DNA of 40,873 bases from an uncultured Verrucomicrobiota bacterium (GTDB lineage: Bacteria; Verrucomicrobiota; Verrucomicrobiia; Chthoniobacterales; SZAS-18). The notes under the pieces were generated by a model. It did not search any database. It saw nothing but the letters and a program-made list of their open reading frames with translations, and was not told the DNA's origin. Within the stretch, counting starts at the first letter, position 1. Every line of letters starts with the position of its first letter. The position numbers were made by a program, and so were the translations under genes. The DNA lies in contig CALMAQ010000187.1 in the NCBI GenBank assembly GCA_937859745.1, positions 1 through 40,873 on the forward strand, read 5' to 3'. Positions 35,413 to 40,873 of the stretch are shown here, piece after piece.

Positions 35413-35790
35413 TCCGTCCGAGGATCATCAGGACAGTGCCCGGGTACTCAACGCGTTGATGCGCCGCCGGGGCTACCGGGTCTTCCACGCGGCCACGGCT
35501 GCGGAGGCCACGGCCCTCTACCAGAGCGAGCCGGTCGATGTGATCGTCAGCGACCTGGGGTTGCCGGATAGCAGCGGCCTGGACCTGATCCGCGACCTGC
35601 AGACCATTCACTTCGCGCTAAGCATCATCCTGAGCGGCCACGGGGAAGCGGAAGCGGTTGTCAGCAGTTTGGAGGCAGGCGTCCAGGAACATCTCACCAA
35701 GCCTGTCGATTGGTCCCGCCTTGGAGACGGCGCTCCAGCGGGTGCTACAGCGTCCAGCGTGACTGGCAACCATCGGCTCTGCGCCGATAT
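35402..35790 (+). pseudogene. Response regulator receiver domain fragment
   Basis: SEDHQDSARVLNALMRRRGYRVFHAATAAEATALYQSEPVDVIVSDLGLPDSSGLDLIRDLQTIHFALSIILSGHGEAEAVVSSLEAGVQEHLTKPVD; reading frame then runs antisense to the symporter. Confidence 0.65.
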
Positions 35791-35830
35791 GAGGTGGATC
35801 GCCTTGGGCCCCGGGGGCGGCATCCCGGCC

Positions 35831-36856
35831 TCAGACGGCTGGCCCGGCGGCCTCGGCCTGCTGTGCCCAGCGGCCCGCCAGCACGCCGCAGACGAGCAGT
35901 TGCAGCGGGTGGTAAATCATGATGGGCAACAAGATCAGGCTGATGCCCGCGTGGCCGCTGAAGATAAGCTGCGCCATCGGCACGCCGGACGCCAGCGTCT
36001 TTTTGGAACCGCAGAACACCGCCGCCGCCCGGTCCGCCGGGCTGAAGCCGCAGGCATTGCTGACGGCCTGCGTGCCGAGCAGCACAATGAAAAAAATCAA
36101 AGTGACTCCGATGAGGGTGGTCATCACGGGCAGAAAGCCGCTGTGGGACCACACGCCGGTCACGAAGGACTCGCAGAACGACGTGTAAACCAGCAGCAGG
36201 ATCGTGCCGCGGTCTACCTTGCTGACCAGCGCCTTGTTGCGCCGGGCCCACTCGCCCAGCAGCGGGCGGCTGAGTTGACCCAGGGTCAGCGGCAGCACCA
36301 GCCACAGCAACAAATCCACGATCACGCTGCCCATCGGCATGGCGTTGGCCGCGCCGGAAGTGCTGAGCAGCCAGCCGAGCCACAGCGGCGTCAGGAAAAC
36401 GCCGATCAGGCTGGACAGCGTCGCGTTGAAGACCGCCACGGGCACGTTGCCGCGTGCGGCGGCGGTCATCGCCACCGAGGAGGAAACCGTCGAGGGCAGC
36501 GCGCACAGGAAGAAAAAGCCGATGTGCAAGTCCGGCGGCAGCCACCTGCCCGCCACGAACAGCAGCGCGATGCCCAGCAACGGGAAAAACAGGAACGTGC
36601 ATCCCTGCACCACCAGGTGGATCGGCCAGCGCAGCGTACCCGCCCGCATCGCGTCGAACGAGATGCTGACCCCGTGCAGGAAGAACAACAGCGCCACGCC
36701 CAGTTTGGTGAGCAGTTCGGGGTGCAGCATCCCTCCGTGCGCCCCTGGTCCCGGCAGCAACGCCGCCAAGCCGACGGCGGCCACCATTCCAACCATGAAC
36801 CAATCGACCGTGAATTTTCGGGTGGTGGTCATTTCAACTTTCCGCGCACGGACCAT
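35831..36856 (-). CDS. Bile acid:sodium symporter family protein
   Basis: FFLHGVSISFDAMRAGTLRWPIHLVVQ...LPSTVSSSVAMTAAARGNVPVAVFNATLSSLIGVFLTPL...FCGSKKTLASGVPMAQLIF. Confidence 0.85.
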   Translation of the reverse strand: MVRARKVEMTTTRKFTVDWFMVGMVAAVGLAALLPGPGAHGGMLHPELLTKLGVALLFFLHGVSISFDAMRAGTLRWPIHLVVQGCTFLFFPLLGIALLFVAGRWLPPDLHIGFFFLCALPSTVSSSVAMTAAARGNVPVAVFNATLSSLIGVFLTPLWLGWLLSTSGAANAMPMGSVIVDLLLWLVLPLTLGQLSRPLLGEWARRNKALVSKVDRGTILLLVYTSFCESFVTGVWSHSGFLPVMTTLIGVTLIFFIVLLGTQAVSNACGFSPADRAAAVFCGSKKTLASGVPMAQLIFSGHAGISLILLPIMIYHPLQLLVCGVLAGRWAQQAEAAGPAV

Positions 36857-36899
36857 TGTATCCGCGATTCAGCAGCGCAACATCCTCTATCCATCTCTC

Positions 36900-37733
36900 A
36901 TGAAAATCGCCGTTCTCGGTCTCGGTATCATCGGCAGCGCCTGGGCCACCAACCTGATCGCCGACGGCCATCAGGTGCGTTGCTGGAACCGCACGCCCAA
37001 AGACTTTCCGCACTTCTGCGCCTCCCTGACGGAAGCCGTCGAGGACGCAGAGGTCATCTTCCTGGTCGTGGCGGACCCGCCCGCCGTGCAATCCGTGCTC
37101 GACGGCATCCTGCCCAGGCTCCACACCGGCCAGACCCTCATCCAGTGCAGCACGATTTCCGCCCACTGGACGTTGCAGTTCGCCGGTCAGGTGGAGAAGA
37201 CCGGCGCGGCGTTCCTGGAAGCGCCGTTCACGGGCAGCAAGCTCGCCGCGCAGGACCGCAAGACCGTGTACTACGTCGGCGGCGAGCCGGACCTCATCGC
37301 CAGGGCGCGCCCCATCCTGGAACCGATCTCCGGCGCGATCCTGCACATCGGCCCGCTCGGCACGGCGTCCTCGCTGAAGCTGGCCATGAACATGAACATC
37401 GCGGGCATCGCCCAGACGCTCTGCGAGAGCCTGAGCCTGTGCCGGGCCGCAGGCGTGAGCGACGACGTGTACTTCGAGGCCCTGGCCCGCAACGTGGCGC
37501 ACTCCCCCCTGGCGGACCTCAAGCAGCCTAAGCTGCGGCAGGCGGATTACAGCCCGCAGTTCTCGCTCAAGCACATGGGCAAGGATCTCCGGCTCGCCCT
37601 GGAAACCGCCGCCGAATTTTCCCTCTCCCTGGGACAGACCGAACACCTGAAAGCTTCCTACGACCGCGGGATCGAAGCCGGGTGGAAAGAGGACGACTTC
37701 ATCGGCCTGATCCGGCTGCTGGAAAAACGGTGA
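36900..37733 (+). CDS. NAD(P)-dependent 3-hydroxyisobutyrate dehydrogenase-like oxidoreductase
   Basis: MKIAVLGLGIIGSAWATNLIADGHQVRCWNRTP...FLEAPFTGSKLAAQDRKTVYYVGG...LGTASSLKLAMNMN. Confidence 0.88.
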   Translation: MKIAVLGLGIIGSAWATNLIADGHQVRCWNRTPKDFPHFCASLTEAVEDAEVIFLVVADPPAVQSVLDGILPRLHTGQTLIQCSTISAHWTLQFAGQVEKTGAAFLEAPFTGSKLAAQDRKTVYYVGGEPDLIARARPILEPISGAILHIGPLGTASSLKLAMNMNIAGIAQTLCESLSLCRAAGVSDDVYFEALARNVAHSPLADLKQPKLRQADYSPQFSLKHMGKDLRLALETAAEFSLSLGQTEHLKASYDRGIEAGWKEDDFIGLIRLLEKR

Positions 37734-37820
37734 CGCCCGGCGCTTGACGAACGGCCTGCCGGGGCATCCTTTATTGTGGCACCCGGCCAGCTTCCCCCCT
37801 TTTGACGGAGCAAACGTTCT

Positions 37821-39113
37821 ATGAATCCATTTTCTTCGGTCCTCTTCGGTCGTGGCACGCTGCCGGTGATCCTGCCGGACGATTGCCAGGCAACGGTGAT
37901 CGAGAAGCCGCGGATGCCGGTCATGCCCGACCCGGCGGTGATGGTGACGGCGGCGTTTGCCTCGCCCGTGGACAGCCGGCCGCTGGCCGCACTAGCCCAA
38001 GGGGCGCGCTCCGCCTGCATCCTCATCTGCGACATCACGCGGCCCGTGCCCAACGGGCTGATCCTGCCGCCGCTCATCCGGACGCTGCTGGCGTCGGGGA
38101 TTCCCGCCGAGCGCATCACCGTGCTGGTGGCGACCGGATTGCACGGTCCGAACGTCGGCGACCAACTCCGCGAACTCGTGGGCAGCGACTGGGTGCAGCG
38201 AACCGTGCGCGTAGAGAACCATGATGCCGAGGATGACGCCGCCCATGTGGAGGTGGGTGTCACCAGCCGGAGAACGCGCGTGAAGCTCGACCGCCGGTTC
38301 GTGGACGCGGAACTCAAGATTGCCACCGGCCTGGTGGAGCCTCACTTCATGGCGGGATATTCCGGCGGGCGCAAGGTGATCGCCCCTGGCGTGGCGCATG
38401 CCTCGACCATCCGCACGTTCCACCACACGCGTTTCATGGAGGACAGGGCGGCGCGCAACTGCAACCTTGACGGCAACCCCCTGCACGGGGATCAGCTCGA
38501 AATCATGGGGATGATCGGGGCTGCCTACGCTGTCAACACCTGCCTGGACCCCGAGCGTCACCTGGCTTTCGTCAACTTCGGCGAGATCGTGGCCAGTCAC
38601 CGCGAAACGGTGGCGTTCATGCGACAGTACGCCGAGATTCCGCTGACGCAGGATTTCCGCTGCGTCATCACCTGCGCGGCGGGCTACCCGCTCGACCAGT
38701 CCTATTACCAGACGGTCAAGGGCATGATCGCGCCCCTGGGTTTGCTGGAAAAGGGCGGCAGCCTCCTGATCGCCGCCGAGTGCGCGGGCGGTTTCGGTTC
38801 CGAGGCGTTCCGTCAGGCGCAGGCGCTGCTGGTGGACGAGGGCATCAACGGTTTCCTGCGGGCGGCGCGCAGCCGGGATTTCGCCAATACGGACGAATGG
38901 CAGACGGTCAAGCTCATCGAAGCGTTGCGCGACTACCGGGTGCATCTTTACGCCCCGGGCCTGAACGAAGCCCAACGTCGCCTGACGGCGGTGACGTGCC
39001 ACGATGACTGGTCGGCGGCCATCGCGGCCGTCCTCGCGGAGACAGGCAGCCGAGACGTGGCCGTAATCCCGGAGGGGCCTTACGTGATCCCTTCTTATCG
39101 GGTGGCCGCGTAG
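37821..39113 (+). CDS. LarA-like lactate racemase domain protein
   Basis: CDITRPVPNGLILPPLIRTLLASGIPAERITVLVATGLHGPN...DAELKIATGLVEPHFMAGYSGGRKVIAPGVAH. Confidence 0.85.
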   Translation: MNPFSSVLFGRGTLPVILPDDCQATVIEKPRMPVMPDPAVMVTAAFASPVDSRPLAALAQGARSACILICDITRPVPNGLILPPLIRTLLASGIPAERITVLVATGLHGPNVGDQLRELVGSDWVQRTVRVENHDAEDDAAHVEVGVTSRRTRVKLDRRFVDAELKIATGLVEPHFMAGYSGGRKVIAPGVAHASTIRTFHHTRFMEDRAARNCNLDGNPLHGDQLEIMGMIGAAYAVNTCLDPERHLAFVNFGEIVASHRETVAFMRQYAEIPLTQDFRCVITCAAGYPLDQSYYQTVKGMIAPLGLLEKGGSLLIAAECAGGFGSEAFRQAQALLVDEGINGFLRAARSRDFANTDEWQTVKLIEALRDYRVHLYAPGLNEAQRRLTAVTCHDDWSAAIAAVLAETGSRDVAVIPEGPYVIPSYRVAA

Positions 39114-39167
39114 CGGTCCGTCTCAAGCTACGGCCGGGCCAGAGGCCCGATCCTACCTCGTTTTGGA

Positions 39168-40784
<1,617 letters not shown>

Positions 40785-40873
40785 AAGGGAGGGAAGTTTA
40801 GGTTGACGGGGCAGGGGGGGGACGGCGGCATATCCGCCGCCGCTGCCCATCCGGTTCTACCTGCCGCCCGGCA

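Noticed and set aside
35456-37531. 691-aa plus-strand ORF
   Set aside because: Only the first ~110 residues look like a receiver domain; the rest is antisense to the symporter and out of frame with the HIBADH-like gene.

Overview
GC-rich bacterial window; PEP-CTERM genes and overall gene content suggest Verrucomicrobia or a relative, but this is unproven. The first ~17.9 kb is an accessory region. It starts with the 3' part of a tRNA-Arg(CCU) and contains: a Mrr-like/TPR gene split by an IS630 element (TA duplication intact), two toxin-antitoxin pairs placed back to back, a truncated tyrosine recombinase, an IS1 element with an A7 frameshift site, two PEP-CTERM paralogues, an AlkP-superfamily/TPR gene, an IS110-type transposase gene inside a broken IS3 element, and several decayed metabolic genes with their regulators. 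From ~17.9 to 34.4 kb lies the most interesting locus: an expanded arsenosugar/arsenic cluster. It has arsM, arsS, a TIGR04283-like glycosyltransferase, a DUF547 protein, a PiT transporter and arsC (with an in-frame TGA). It also carries genes I do not recognise as standard parts of this pathway: a nucleoside hydrolase, a 5-methylthioribose-kinase-like phosphotransferase, a Tat-exported molybdopterin oxidoreductase, an FAD-oxidoreductase/4Fe-4S membrane fusion, a second radical SAM enzyme and two more glycosyltransferases. The hydrolase plus MtnK-like kinase suggest a methionine-salvage-like route acting on the arsenic nucleoside made by ArsS. The last ~6 kb holds an IS1 relic, two-component fragments and ordinary metabolic genes (bile acid:Na+ symporter-like, HIBADH-like, LarA-like, malate synthase). 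All calls come from reading the sequence and ORF translations; no database search was run.
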